A DNA stretch of 64,000 bases, from positions 133,663,689-133,727,688 of the forward strand of contig NC_090321.1 in NCBI RefSeq assembly GCF_040869045.1, given 5' to 3'. Of the stretch, positions 32,594-44,289 are shown in pieces. The position numbers were made by a program, and so were the translations under genes. The notes under the pieces are model-generated. The model made no database searches and was not told the DNA's origin. It saw nothing but the letters and a program-made list of their open reading frames with translations. Position 1 is the first letter of the stretch. Every line of letters begins with the position of its first letter. The DNA comes from Eurosta solidaginis. Lineage: Eukaryota > Arthropoda > Insecta > Diptera > Tephritidae.

Positions 32594-33215
32594 TTTTATT
32601 TACCCATTTCCGCATAGCTTTTGATTAAGTCGTTCACAATCATCTCGTAGTTACGACTTTTTTGTTTGCCTAAAAAGGAAGTAACGACCTTTTCAAAAGA
32701 ATCCCCCCCGCTGCTGCCTCCACTGGTGACAATAGTTCTTTGAAATGGTTATTGGTCATCATTTTTCTTATTTGCGGTCCCACAAAAATACCTTCCTTTA
32801 TTTTTGCTTCAGAAATCTCTGGAAAGATTGTCTTCCAATGATGAAAAGCTTCGCCTTCTTTGTCCAAAGCCTTGACAAAGTTTTTGATAAGGCCGAGTTT
32901 GATGTGGAGCGGGGGTAGCATAATTTTTTGCTTCTTTATAAGTGGTGAGTATTTTATGTTATCCACCCCAACTTGAAACTCGATTCGTTCTGGCCAATCC
33001 TTTATGATGTAGTGGTCTTGACGAGCTCGGCTATCCCATTTGCATAGAAAGCAACAGTATTTTGTGTATCCACTTTGTAGACCACATAGCATTCCAACGA
33101 CTTTAAGATCGGCACATATTTTCCAATCATGGTCTTCGTATTTGATTAATTTGAGCAATTTTTGCATTATCTCATACGTTTCCTTCGTATTTACTGCATG
33201 CGCGATCGGGATAGA
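32594..33215 (-). pseudogene. Conserved arthropod multicopy protein, C-terminal part
   Basis: The minus frame from 33215 holds DWKICADLKVVGMLCGLQSG, then YCCFLCKWDSRARQDHY, then MLPPLHIKLGLIKNFVKAL and KIKEGIFVGPQIRKMM. I know this series of blocks from many uncharacterised arthropod proteins present in high copy number, so it is probably encoded by a mobile element, but I cannot name the class. A run of seven Cs/Gs at 32703-32709 coincides with a frameshift, after which FEKVVTSFLGKQKSRNYE continues the family. The N-terminus is cut by the BEL2 insertion at 33224. Confidence 0.65.
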
Positions 33216-33223
33216 TGGCTTTA

Positions 33224-34217
33224 TGTTTACGCGGCGTAGGCTGTTACACGTCCCATCTCCCCCTTTTATATACGTATATCTATGAATTTATTTACAACCC
33301 GTATCTTGTATTATATTCGATTATATTGAATTGTATTATATTGAATTATCCCCAAAATCAATCAATTGTATTTAACTTTAAATTGCCCATTGGGACTCCT
33401 CATGGACGTGGGGCAGCTCCCACCGCGCAAATCCACCAAATGGAAATCGCCGCAATCACAGAGTTGCTACCTGTCATTACAAAATTTATTATTATTGTTA
33501 TATGCTTCTTGCTCAATAAGCTTAATCGAGATTGCTCTCCGTTTTTTTGTAAATCGCTTTTCCCGGCTAAAAAATCATACTGTGAACACAATTTCGAATT
33601 AAATGTACAAATTTTGGAAGATAGAGTAAATATACATCAAATGTGCTAACTTGTTAAATTTGCGTACGAAGTTACGTTAAAACATAAATATCTACAAAAA
33701 GGGAAATAAACGCAAGGTGCAAAAGGTTGAAAATGCGCAAAGAGCTAATTCCAGAATTTCGTTGGTTTATGCGTCCGTAAGGGAAGCTTAAAAAATATGA
33801 AATTTTATTATTTACTTTCTCGAGCAAATCAGCATTGCGTTGCTTTTCTGAAACCTTATTTGTGAATTTACGATTATATACTCTTACTAATTTGTAATTT
33901 CATTGTCATTGAAAATCATCGAGCGAGAAATAAAAGTTACGGCATTGAATTGCAGTATTTTCTAATGAAAACAACTTTTCTTAAGTAAAAGGTCAAATCT
34001 ATTGATATAGCGACAAAAGTGTGCAGCATAAAGAAGCTCCCAGTAGTTGAGAAATACGTTCCCTTGGAGAAAGGACAGCGACAGCAGGAACCTCATTAAC
34101 AGCAGCACAGAATCACCACCATCGCCGTCAAAGAGTCATTACTGTCAGGAACATTCTCAGAAGTCTATAAAGTCCGCAACCCTACCTACAAAACGGTGAG
34201 TAACTCTCAATTAACTA
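33224..34217 (+). repeat. BEL2 5' LTR
   Basis: Starts TGTTTACGCG; ends before a TGG primer site. ACG|GTGAGT, a splice-donor-like site, lies at 34193-34201 (GT at 34196), in the same place relative to the LTR end as in BEL1. Confidence 0.75.
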
Positions 34218-34218
34218 G

Positions 34219-34233
34219 TGGTCCTTCTTCGCC
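34219..34233 (+). other. BEL2 primer-binding site candidate
   Basis: TGGTCCTTCTTCGCC; its first eight bases equal those of the BEL3 site at 55480 and six equal BEL1's. Confidence 0.55.
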
Positions 34234-34375
34234 ATCGGAGAAACCAGCGCTTATAATAATAATAAATACATATACATACATTAAGTATATTTCCCATTAA
34301 AATTTTGGTGACTCCCGCCAAATAATCTCTTTTCGCCAAAAGTAATGCTTTTCCCGCCAAAACTTTATGACAGCG

Positions 34376-34378
<3 letters not shown>

Positions 34379-34433
<55 letters not shown>
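34379..34433. repeat. (TA)n microsatellite
   Basis: About 27 uninterrupted TA units directly left of the MITE pair. ORFs through it on both strands are repeats of Tyr-Ile and not genes. Confidence 0.95.
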
Positions 34434-34435
<2 letters not shown>

Positions 34436-35118
34436 GGTATTCCATCCCATTTCGACCAATTTTGAACCCGACCCCCTCAGGATTGGCTGAAAGTTTTTCT
34501 TCTTTTTCTAGCTTACGAAAGGCGTTTTTCAGAAGTTTTTCAAATTTTTTCATCCAACTCAAAAAAAGTTATGAATTTTTAAAAAAACACCGTTTTTGTT
34601 TTCAAAATGCTATAACTTTTTATGTACTTTTCGGAAAAAATTCAAAAAAATGTTTAAAGTTTTTTTTTTGTAATTTTTCAGTTTTTCGAGATTTTTCGAA
34701 TTTCGCGCTTTTTTTTCTCATAAAAAACTTCAATCAATTCCTCAATCATCCCACTAATCGCGGAGTGGGCCGAGAATTTTTTTTTTTATTTAATTGAAAA
34801 AAAACTTAAAAATTGTTTTGTATTTTTTCCGAAAAGTACATTTAAAAACATATTTAAAAAAAAAAAAAATGATCCCAAAATATTTAAAACTTATTTTGAG
34901 TTGGAAAACGGTGTTTTTTTCAAAATGCTATAACTTTTTCAAAAATTGACCGTTTGGGTTCATTTTTTTTAAATATGTTTTTAAATGTACTTTTCGGAAA
35001 AAATACAAAAAAAATTTAGTTTTTTTTTCAATTAAATAAAAAAAAAATTTTCGGCCCACTTTCAGCCAATTCTAAAGGGGTCGGGTTAAAAATTGGTCGA
35101 AATGGGATGGAATACCCC
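34434..35118. mobile_element. Palindromic MITE A
   Basis: Left end GGGGTATTCCATCCCATTTCG and right end CGAAATGGGATGGAATACCCC are exact inverted copies, flanked by TA repeats. The arms contain matching blocks for much of the length. TA flanks suggest a Tc1/mariner-type MITE, which is inference. Confidence 0.85.
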
Positions 35119-35140
35119 ATATATATATGGAATATTAGCA

Positions 35141-35778
35141 TTGGCTGAAAGTTTTTCTTCTTTTTCTAGCTTACGAAAGACGTTTTTCAGAATTTTTTCA
35201 AATTTTTTCATTCAACTCAAAAAAAGTTATGAATTTTTAAAAAACACCGTTTTTGTTTTCAAAATGCTATAACTTTTTCAACAATTGACCGTTTGGGATC
35301 TTTTTTTTTAAATTTGTTTTTAAATGTACTTTTCGGAAAAAATATGTACAAAAAAAAAATTTAGTTTTTTTTTTCAATTAAATAAAAAAAAAAAATTCTC
35401 GGCCCACTCCGGGATTAGTGGGGATGATTGCAGAATTGATTGGTTTTTTATGAGAAAAAAAATGGCGAAATTCGAAAAATCTCGAAAAACTGAAAAATTA
35501 AAAAAAAACTTGAACATTTTTTTTGTATTTTTACCGAAAAGTACATTTAAAAACAAATTAAAAAAAAAAGATCCCAAACGGTCAATTTTTGAAAAAGTTA
35601 TAGCATTTTGAAAACAAAAACGGTGTTTTTTTTTAAATTCATAACTTTTTTTGAGTTGGATGAAAAATTTAAAAAAATTCTGAAAAACGTCTTTCGTAAG
35701 CTAGAAAAAGAAGAAAAACTTTCAGCGAATTCTAAAGGGGTCGGGTTCAAAATTGGTCGACATGAGATGGAATACCCC
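35141..35778. mobile_element. Palindromic MITE B, left end truncated
   Basis: Right end CATGAGATGGAATACCCC with TA flank matches MITE A. The left arm starts at TTGGCTGAAAGTTTTTCTTC, about 50 bp inside the terminus. The arms (about 35141-35290 and 35590-35735) pair with few mismatches. It lies 22 bp from MITE A in the same BEL2 leader. Confidence 0.82.
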
Positions 35779-36304
35779 ATATATATATTCCCACCACCAT
35801 ATACGCATATACATAAAAGCGGTGCATTACAAACCGGCAAATCCCACACATACTTTCACAAAGTTAGCCCATTGCCCTTTTATACTTGTGTCCCTTGCGG
35901 TATAATTTTAAATACATATCCCCACGTCTATCCCTCACTAGGGTAGGCACCTTGTCGTTGGTGTGAGGGCTTAGCCGAACTCCATAGCGCCCGACTATGA
36001 GGCGGAGCTGTTTAGGACTGACATCTACGCCGTTTCGCCTCATAGGAGGGCGGCGGGATGTCGGTGACCAAGAACTGCCAACCCCTAATCCAGGGTGTTA
36101 TGCGGACCGTGCCTATTGGACGATTTGCAGCCAGGGGATAAATTCGGCTGTATTCGAACGGAGCCTTCCCGATACCGGGCCATCTCGGGAAGTATTTATG
36201 GCCTTACCGCAGTAAGGGGCGCTGCTGTGGCGGACGGTTCTTTCCCCGTATATAATACTGGACCGCTGAGCCCGCCTTGTCGGGCAGGTGGTCGTACGAC
36301 CAAG

Positions 36305-37909
36305 ATGAACAACTCATTACCTGAACGTAATAAGGAGGATGTAAAGAGGAGGACTGAGTCGCAATCCAGGGACGACAAATACGAATTAAGCGATGCGTCG
36401 GACTCGGGGAGTGAGAGTAGTGCTGATTCAATGAACTCCGTGTTGGAGAAGCACACAAATGAAAACGGAGTAGAAGAGTGGAGAAGGGTACGGAGCAGAG
36501 GAAGTAAAAGAGCTCTCTCGCAGTACCGTGCAGCACTAAGAATTGTACAACGCTTGGGAGCAGTGGTCGACCTAACAGAAGTGGAGATCGAGCGCTTGGA
36601 ATGGGCCCATGAAGCGGTAGAAGTAGGTCGAAGGCAGTTCAAAAGGTTTGCTGCGAGAAACCCTCGGTTCTGCAACCGGTACGAGGAGGAAGAAGCGTCG
36701 AATGGCAGAATGAAGAGGCAACGTTCGGCAGAAGGCGACAAGCCTGCTTTCAAGAGGCAGAAAGGACCCAGTCCTAGAGCCGCGAGGCAGGGCAGTCGCA
36801 TAGACAAGACAAGTAGGCCCAAAGCTGTAAGACAGATGGGTTCCAATAGCGAGGTAGCAACTACCTCGAAAGCTGCCAGTCAGAGGGAAGTTCCAACTAC
36901 GGAAGTAGGAGATAAGCCAAAGGGAGATAACGCTAAGACTCCGGCTTTCTCGGAGGCGCTAAAGGGAGTTAACGCGAAGACTCCGGTGTTCTCGGAGGTT
37001 CCAAAGGGAGATAACACTAAGACTCCTGCTTTTCCCGAGAAGATGAGTGATGTGGCAAAGCAGTCACTGACTGTGGCGCTGGTTGATCGTAGCAGTCCGT
37101 TCGGACAAATGACTACTGAAAGGTGGAGATCTGTGGAAAGGGAGCTTATTAGCTTAATGCTTAAGATGATGCGGGAACAACCAAGTAAGCCCCTTCCAAC
37201 CTTTGATTCGGGGGGATGGTATAATGGTGTGAAGATGATAGCGTGCGACAACATCGCGAGCTTGCGGTGGCTGGAGGAAGTCGTTCCAAACCTCCAAAGG
37301 CAAGGCACGAACGCGCGGTTTGAGGTGGTGGATAAAGCGCAAATCCCCACGGTACCAAAAGTTAAGGTATGGATACCATGCGTGATGAAGTCGGAGGATA
37401 CACTGCGACTTCTGCAGAATCAGAATCCGAACATACCGACACAGGATTGGAAGGTACTTACTGTATCTCGGCCTACCGAGGATGGTCAGTTCTACATCTT
37501 CCAAATAAACAAGCAGGCGGAGGATATTTTGTACACGCAGCTTGGCAAAATGTCCTTTGGCACTGGCAAAATTTACATGCGACTCAGGAAAAGAAGTCCC
37601 GAGGATAAAAATCCTAACACGCTGGAAGTGGGCGAAGTCGAAAAGGACCTCAGAAGCCTAAGGGAAAAAAGACAGGTGGAGGTCCCCGACGTCACCACGA
37701 ACGTGCTAGAAGAGGACCAAACGCTAAATGGTGCTGTGACTCGCACAGAGGAACACACGGCACAACATTCACGAGGGGCTGAAGGGCGCCTCGAATACTC
37801 TAAACCAAAAGGGCAAGAGGAGGACGACGACGTCAAGACGAAGGTGCTGGAGGGGGACAAACAGCCCAATGGTGCTGCGAGTCCTACAGATAAACCTCCA
37901 ACACAGTAA
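36305..37909 (+). CDS. LOA-like LINE ORF1 protein
   Basis: Intact frame of 534 codons from ATG 36305; an upstream open stretch back to 36095 is in the 5' UTR and I prefer the ATG at 36305. The N-terminal half is charged, with acidic Ser runs (about residues 25-40) and three imperfect 16-residue repeats of the KGDNxKTPAFSE type (about residues 205-250). The C-terminal half has a DUF4780-like region, including WKVLTVSRP and FQINKQAEDIL. No CCHC knuckle is present. Likely role is RNA binding in the retrotransposition particle. The end overlaps the start of ORF2 by 41 bases in another frame. Confidence 0.8.
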   Translation: MNNSLPERNKEDVKRRTESQSRDDKYELSDASDSGSESSADSMNSVLEKHTNENGVEEWRRVRSRGSKRALSQYRAALRIVQRLGAVVDLTEVEIERLEWAHEAVEVGRRQFKRFAARNPRFCNRYEEEEASNGRMKRQRSAEGDKPAFKRQKGPSPRAARQGSRIDKTSRPKAVRQMGSNSEVATTSKAASQREVPTTEVGDKPKGDNAKTPAFSEALKGVNAKTPVFSEVPKGDNTKTPAFPEKMSDVAKQSLTVALVDRSSPFGQMTTERWRSVERELISLMLKMMREQPSKPLPTFDSGGWYNGVKMIACDNIASLRWLEEVVPNLQRQGTNARFEVVDKAQIPTVPKVKVWIPCVMKSEDTLRLLQNQNPNIPTQDWKVLTVSRPTEDGQFYIFQINKQAEDILYTQLGKMSFGTGKIYMRLRKRSPEDKNPNTLEVGEVEKDLRSLREKRQVEVPDVTTNVLEEDQTLNGAVTRTEEHTAQHSRGAEGRLEYSKPKGQEEDDDVKTKVLEGDKQPNGAASPTDKPPTQ

Positions 37910-40900
37910 AGTGGCGTCGAGCGAACTCCTCCTAACCCTTGAGGAGGGTTCGTTTGACGTGGCGCTGATCCAGGAGCCGTGGCTCTCATCGGGAGGAAAG
38001 GTTTCTGGACTTAGCGCGCGCGGGTTTGGCGTTTACTACGCACAAACGGAAGGACGGGTGCGAGCTGTAGTAATGGTAAGGAAACAGCTGCATTCATATA
38101 TGCTGCCTAATTACACCACCGAGGATCTCGTAGCGGTGGCCGTTGAGCAAAAGAATAAGCAGGCATTTATCCTGGCGTCCTGCTACATGGCCCATGCTGC
38201 GGAGGTTCCACCGATGGAGTGCAAAAGGCTAGTACAGGAGGAAGGGCGCAAAGGGCGGTTGGTCATAGGCGCAAATGCAAATGCGCACCACAATGCGTGG
38301 GGAGGAGCAGATACGAACGAGAGAGGCGAATCTCTATTTTGTTACATCCTGCAAACCAATTTGCAGATAGCCAACAGGGGAAATGTTCCTACATACATTG
38401 GTCCAACATCCAGCAATGTTCTGGATATTACATTGAGCTCCGAGCGTGATATATCAAGGTATGATTGGATGGTTCTCGATAGACCATCCTTCTCCGACCA
38501 TGCGTATATAAGCTTTAGCATCCCCCTAAAGAGGGTAGAGAAGGGAGGAACCTTTAGAAACCCTAGGGCAACGAATTGGACTAAATTCCAGAAACATGTA
38601 GAAACGAAACTGGGACAACCCAAAGAGGTTGCTAATGTAGAGGAACTGGAGGAGTCGAATGAATTCCTAACAAGGACGCTTATGACTGCGTATAACAAAG
38701 CTTGCCCTCTAAGAAGATTCAGAGGAAAAGCAAAGCCGCCATGGTGGAGCAATGAGCTGAGTCTTCTAAGAAGACAGGTAAAAGAAATGTTTAAACTCGC
38801 AAAGACCGCGGAAAGCGAAGGGTGTCGGGACGAGTACAGGGATCTACTGAGGATCTACAAGCGTGAAATTACCAGGGCGAAGAGAAACTCATGGAAAAGT
38901 TTCTGTACGGACATAGAGTGCTCCAGTGAAACAGCACGGTTGAAAAAAGTCCTAGCAAAGGGAAACATAGTCCAGGGACTAATAAAGAAAGAGAACGGGG
39001 AATGGTCACGTGATAGTGAGGAATCCCTTGAGGTGCTTCTCGATACACATTTCCCATCGGGAGACGGTTTAGAATAACCAGCAGACATCACTCACACTTC
39101 GATCACGGAGCTAGTGGTGCCGGGCTTGGTGACCGATACCAATATCGAGTGGGTAGTGAAGACGTTTTCTAAGTTTAAATCGCCGGGCCCAGATGGTATA
39201 TTCCCGGCCATGCTACAAGTCTCAAGTAGGGCGGTCGTGGAATGGCTTCAAATAATATTCGATGGGTGCATAAGACTGAATCATGTACCGCACTCTTGGA
39301 GAACTGCTCGTGTAGCTTTTCTACCAAAGGCGGGGAAGATCGGTCACGTGTATCCCAAAGACTATAGACCCATTAGCTTAACATCATTTCTGCTCAAAAC
39401 CTTTGAGAGGCTGATAGATGTGTACATAAAGTCCAACGTGGATGAAAAGCTGCTCTCCACAACACAGCATGCGTACACCAAAGGCAAGTCGGTAGACACC
39501 GCATTGCATAGGGTGGTAATAAGCATAGAGAAATCCCTGGAATATAAGGAGTATGCTCTAGGAGTCTTCTTGGACATTGCCGGGGCTTTCAATAATGTTG
39601 CAAAATGGGCGATTATGGATGGTCTTAATTACATTAAAGTACATCCTGCCTTAATCAGATGGATCGGCTGCATGTTAAATTGCAGGAAGATTACATCACA
39701 ATGGGGATTGTACGAGGCCACGAAATCAGTGGACAGGGGCACGCCGCAGGGAGGGGTGCTATCACCTCTGCTGTGGACACTGGTCATCAACCAACTGCTC
39801 AGGCAATTCGATGAGGGACCCGTAAAACTTACGGCTTACGCAGATGACGTTGCAATTGTCATAAGTGGAAAATGCCTTCCAACGGTTAGTTCTTTGATGG
39901 ATCGGGCGCTTCGGGATATTCATACCTGGGCATCTAATGTCGGGCTGAAAGTCAATGCGGAGAAGACGGATATGGTCTTGTTTACAAAGAGGTACAAGGT
40001 CCCAAATTGGACCAGGCCTAAGTTAGGAGCGGTGACCTTACAGGAGAAACCTTGCACAAAATATCTAGGAATCATCCTAGACAGTAAGCTGTCATGGAAG
40101 CTCAACGTGGAGGAGAGGGTCAAGAAGGCCTCAACGGCACTCTATGCATGTAAAAGAATGCTGGGGTGTACGTGGGGCCTATCGCCCTCTCTTTCTCATT
40201 GGGTTTTTACAGCGATTGTAAGCCCTATTCTATACTATGGAGTTCTTGTTTGGTGGAAAGCCACACAAAAAACAACATACCTCAAAAAATTAGAGGGGGT
40301 ATGCAGACTATCGATGCTTTGCATTACGGGAGCCCTGAAAACAACCCCGACGGCTGCACTGTATGCCATTCTGCACATTCCACCTGTAGACCTGGTAGCA
40401 AAGAACAAAGCGTTAACGACCGCAACCAGGCTCGATGCTTCGGGGCAGCTTGAGCGCCGACCATATGGCCATAGTAGTATAGCGTCCTCAGTCACAAGAC
40501 GAACAGACTACATGATTCCCTACCTGCACTTTGAGGGAGATCTTAAGGCCACAATAGAGGTGGACGGTTGGCGCAAGGGTGCGCAAATGGCGGACGAGGC
40601 GATACATGTGTACACCGATGGTTCCAAAATAGTGGAAGGAGTAGGGTCTGCGGTATACTGCGCTGATCCGGAATTAAGCAGATCCTACAGGCTGCCGGAT
40701 TACTGTAGCGTTTTCCAAGCGGAAATATTAGCCGTAACCAAAGCAGTAGAAACCCTGGAAGAGAATAGCTTAAGCTGCAACCGTGTTAACTTTTATATTG
40801 ACAGTCAAGCAGCAATTAAGGCAATAATCTCGCATAGCACAGCATCTAAATGCGTGTTAGAGTGTAAGCAGTCTCTGGAGAGAATCGGGACAGGGAGAAG

Positions 40901-41129
40901 CATACATCTATATTGGGTCCCAGGGCATATGGGAATAGATGGGAATGAAAAAGCGGACGAATTAGCTAAAAAGGGCGCATCCCTTGAAGCTTGCTCCGTA
41001 GACGTCCCAATTAGATTGGGCGATATTAAGCGAAGGCGAGAGGTGCACATGATCGACCAAGCAGAAAAGGCGTGGGTTCAAGCGCGGGGCTGTAAAGTGT
41101 CGAAGATTATGTGTAGGTTACAACCTTAG
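37869..41129 (+). pseudogene. LOA-like LINE ORF2: endonuclease, RT, RNase H
   Basis: ATG 37869 opens an APE-type endonuclease: LRVLQINLQHSK (residues 3-14), ALIQEPWL, an Asn-rich GANANAHHNAW block where most relatives have G(A/G)D(F/A)NAH, and VLDITLS. One TAA at 39075-39077 interrupts the frame; it then stays open to 41129. RT blocks: KSPGPDGI (near 39180), DYRPISLTSF (39360), YADDVAIV (about 39838), all intact. RNase H: VYTDGSK (near 40610), IDSQAAIKA, WVPGHMGIDGNEKADELA (near 40915). The Asp-to-Asn change in the endonuclease block and the stop mean it is probably inactive. Confidence 0.87.
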
Positions 41130-41448
41130 ACTAACACAGTTGCTTCTATCATTAAAAAGAGAGGACTGTAGACTTATGACGGGTATTCTGACTGGACACT
41201 GCCTTCTGGCGTCACATGCCTTTAAATTAGGCTTGGTCAGTGATAGCAGGTGTAGGAAGTGCGGGTTGGAGGAGGAAACGATCGAGCACGTTCTGTGCTC
41301 GTGTCCTGCACTTGCCAGGCTAAGACTCCAGCTATTAGGAGTGATACAGCTGTCAGATCTAGAAGCAGCAAGTGGCTTAAGTCCTAGGAAGCTTCTAGTA
41401 TTTGCCAAGAGGACGGAGTTATTTTATAACATAGGTCCTGGTTTTTGA
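41130..41448 (+). pseudogene. LOA-like LINE ORF2 C-terminus after a frameshift
   Basis: A +1 shift near 41127 continues the protein. CRKCGLEEETIEHVLCSCPA at about 41251-41310 is the CCHC-type C-terminal finger of this LINE group. Stop TGA at 41446-41448, then a 109-bp 3' UTR ending in (ACCT)n. Confidence 0.82.
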
Positions 41449-41812
41449 TAGGGTTTTTCAGTTTGGTCGTTAAAACAAACTTCTGGTAACACTACGGACT
41501 CAATCAGTCTATGTGAGGTCCTCATGGACCGGCCAGTTCAACCTACCTACCTACCTACCCACGTCTATATTGTTGCGAGACCCAGCAGTAAACTCTGCCG
41601 TATTTACATTGTTAAATACCCAGCAGCAAAATTCTGCCGCGCAGCCCAACTATTCGCAGACTACTCCCAAGTCAGTACAACTGGTCCCAGCCTACGCCAA
41701 TCCTGATCAATAGGAAAACTTCTACCTTTGGTTTTCTCATGTAAATAAACACTCGGCAATCCCCAAAATTCCCAAAATAGCTAAAGTAAAATTGAGCAAG
41801 TCCCTATTTAGA

Positions 41813-42487
41813 ATGACTACCGTGGTCGCAAATAAGTTTATAACCGAAACAGATCTATTTACGGATAACTGCGCTCGGATCGACACAACCCAGATTCAGG
41901 ATAATACTGAGGCATCCCTAAAACTGAAAGATAAAAATATTGATGTATTCTGGGAAAGGGTACAGAGCGCATATGACGCCGTGGTATAGTCAGATAACAA
42001 CGACCTTCCTGACGGTTTTAAGTCCTCAGCTTTCAGTAAATACCGAGCCTGCCTTATAGCTTATGAGGACACAAAGGCAAGAGTAGGTGATCAACTCCAG
42101 GTCAGGGTATTAAGTAATCCCGTCCCCGCTACAACCACCACTCCCCAAGAAAGTTCCGGGATGCACCTCAAAGTACCCGCCTGTGTCACCGCAGTCTTTT
42201 ACGGGAGTTATGATCAATGGCCGTCCTTCCGTGACATGTTCACTGCGGTCTATACCAACCACCCAAAACTCTCGAGCGCCCAAAAACTGTACCACCTCAG
42301 GTACAAGACCCAAGGAAAAGCCGGGGAGATAGTAAAGAAATTCCCACTCAATGCTGATAACTTTGCTCTGGCGTGGGAAGCTCTGAAATCCCGATATGAA
42401 AATAAAAGAGTCTTGGTCGATAACCAAATAAAGGTCCTCATGAACCTCAAGGCCATTCAGACTGAAAACAGCGATTGCAATCTTCTG
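41813..42487 (+). pseudogene. gag: BEL2 gag, part 1
   Basis: ATG 41813. FWERVQSAYDAVV matches BEL1 gag; a TAG at 41987-41989 interrupts. The DUF1759-type block HLKVPACVTAVFYGSYDQWP starts near 42163 and is followed by the segment YENKRVLVDNQIKVLMNL that BEL1 lacks. The frame is cut near 42487 by the inserted LINE and resumes at 47245. Confidence 0.85.
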
Positions 42488-43292
42488 TCAACAACCAATG
42501 TCTTGGCCGGGCCACAGCTCAGGGATGGTGCCGGTCAAGATATAGTGCAGAAAAGGAAACAAGTGGTATTAGAATTTTTAATTTAAATATAAGTATCTTT
42601 ATTTGCAATAAAGATTGTGCACAAACATTAATATATATATTTTTAGGTTACCTGTACAATTTGGTTGGTGAATCGGAACTTCGGCGCGATATGTCCTTTC
42701 TCCTTGATGTAAGAAAACAAGACAGAAACTTCCAAGTGGGCGGATATGGACCGATTTCTGACAAATCGTTTTCAAACGTTAGAATCAGTCTCAGGTTTAA
42801 AAGGTATAAAGAGTACAAAACCTCAAAAGGTACATATCAATCTGGTAACCTTGCCGTGGGCGGACGTGTTTTTTATCGCTCTTCGAATTGTTATTCTTTT
42901 TACTTTGTAAACAACTTTTATCTTTTATAAATACTCATTAATATAATAGAAAACAGTTTATAAGTTTAATTTCGTATTAAATCTTTACACAGTGAAATAT
43001 ACATAGTTGCTTTTTGTGCAATTTAAACATTCAGTCTGTGTGTTCATAGATCATAGATTTTCACAAAAATGTGTGATAACTGCATACCTTTTTGTTGGCA
43101 GCTGCTATTAGCAAGTCATTGTGTGACCTTTTTGCTTTCTGTTGTTCGCTGCTAGCTATACGCTGTCTTGCGATTTGCATCCAGTGCTCCAAAATAACTC
43201 TCGCCCATATTTTTTGAACAGCTGTTCAATTTATCCTATACTTATAGTTTCTTTTGCCTATTTTTCTTTTGGGTTTGTTTAACTTTGCAATT

Positions 43293-43991
43293 ATGTTGGA
43301 TTGTTGTGTCAAGAAGTGCACCAATCAAAAGAAAATTTCCCGTGGTGATACTTATGTTTGTTGTTGGCTCTGTGATAATATGGCTCATGTTATCTGTGCC
43401 GGTTTCTCTCACATAGGTGGTAGGGTGGTTGACCTAATATCCAGCAAAATTGGACTGAACTCTACATGTCATGATTGTCGTTCCGTAGAAAATGACATGC
43501 GAGCTTTCATGAGGCAAACTCAGAAAGAGTTCAACAACATTTTTATTGGGTTTCGTGATCTTAACGAAAGATTCAAACCGATGGAAGCTCACTTTAAAAA
43601 ATTGAAAGTGATATTTGAATCCCCAAAACGGAAGAAATGTATGCCCAACAATGATTCCAACCTGTCTTCGAGTCAGGGGCAAAGCTGTCCTCCTACGAAT
43701 GTCCCTTCAACCGCGTTGACTGATACGAACAGGCTTACCAAAAAGGTTATGAACAATGCAGCTCAGGAATCTCCACAAGAATCTCCACAAGGCTGTGTCA
43801 AGACTTCTAGTGAGACGATTTCTGGCAAATTAAACGATGCACGAACTAACAGTGGTACCTTTGCGGCTGTTTGTTCTACGTCACCAATGTTGATTTCGCT
43901 GGACTCCCCAATTCATCCTACACCTCCAACGGTATCTTTAGCTCCAACAATAACAGTTACCGATACTGGGATTGTTGCTAGCGATACCTAA
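43293..43991 (+). CDS. CR1/Jockey-like LINE ORF1, PHD-like finger
   Basis: Open frame of 232 codons from ATG 43293. The first 60 residues have a Cys/His series (CCVKKC, CCWLCDNMAHVIC, CHDC) that resembles the PHD-type finger of some CR1-group ORF1 proteins, followed by a coiled-coil-like segment (about residues 65-105) and a Ser/Thr/Pro-rich tail with a duplicated QESP. Such ORF1 proteins bind LINE RNA. An upstream in-frame ATG at 43254 would add a hydrophobic leader and is less likely. Confidence 0.65.
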   Translation: MLDCCVKKCTNQKKISRGDTYVCCWLCDNMAHVICAGFSHIGGRVVDLISSKIGLNSTCHDCRSVENDMRAFMRQTQKEFNNIFIGFRDLNERFKPMEAHFKKLKVIFESPKRKKCMPNNDSNLSSSQGQSCPPTNVPSTALTDTNRLTKKVMNNAAQESPQESPQGCVKTSSETISGKLNDARTNSGTFAAVCSTSPMLISLDSPIHPTPPTVSLAPTITVTDTGIVASDT

Positions 43992-44289
43992 GTGTACCTG
44001 AAAAACATAGTACTTCATTGACGGGCTCGATAACCAATGCTAGGTCAAGCAATGCGTTTTCTGTCAACTGTCCTATAACGGCCGCACCTCCCCAGCTCTC
44101 TGGTGTGCTATCCGCTACTCCTTTGCAGGTGACTGCCGTGCCACCTCGTAGGGCGGTATTTGTGTCTTTGATTCCTCTTTTTGGCCTACGCATACTGTGG
44201 TTCACTTGTTCACAAGAAAGGAGAGGGCTGAACCTGTTTTATTACAGCCAAAAAACGGTATGACGAACACAGTAATAACAACACAAAGG

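Larger units (their letters stand above)
35932..41557 (+). mobile_element. LOA-like LINE, nearly full length
   Basis: Flanked by the 11-bp duplication CCCACGTCTAT (35921-35931 and 41558-41568) and ending in (ACCT)n. It has a 5' UTR, ORF1, and ORF2 with endonuclease, RT, RNase H and a C-terminal zinc finger. Presence of RNase H together with the ORF1 domain type points to LOA rather than R1. Only one stop codon and one frameshift were found in ORF2, so the insertion is fairly young. It sits in the BEL2 leader. Confidence 0.9.

Noticed and set aside
34211..34797. ORFs with long Tyr-Ile runs
   Set aside because: They translate the (TA)n microsatellite and MITE arms.
36196..36846. 216-codon minus-strand ORF
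   Set aside because: Lies antisense to the intact LINE ORF1 and has no conserved blocks.
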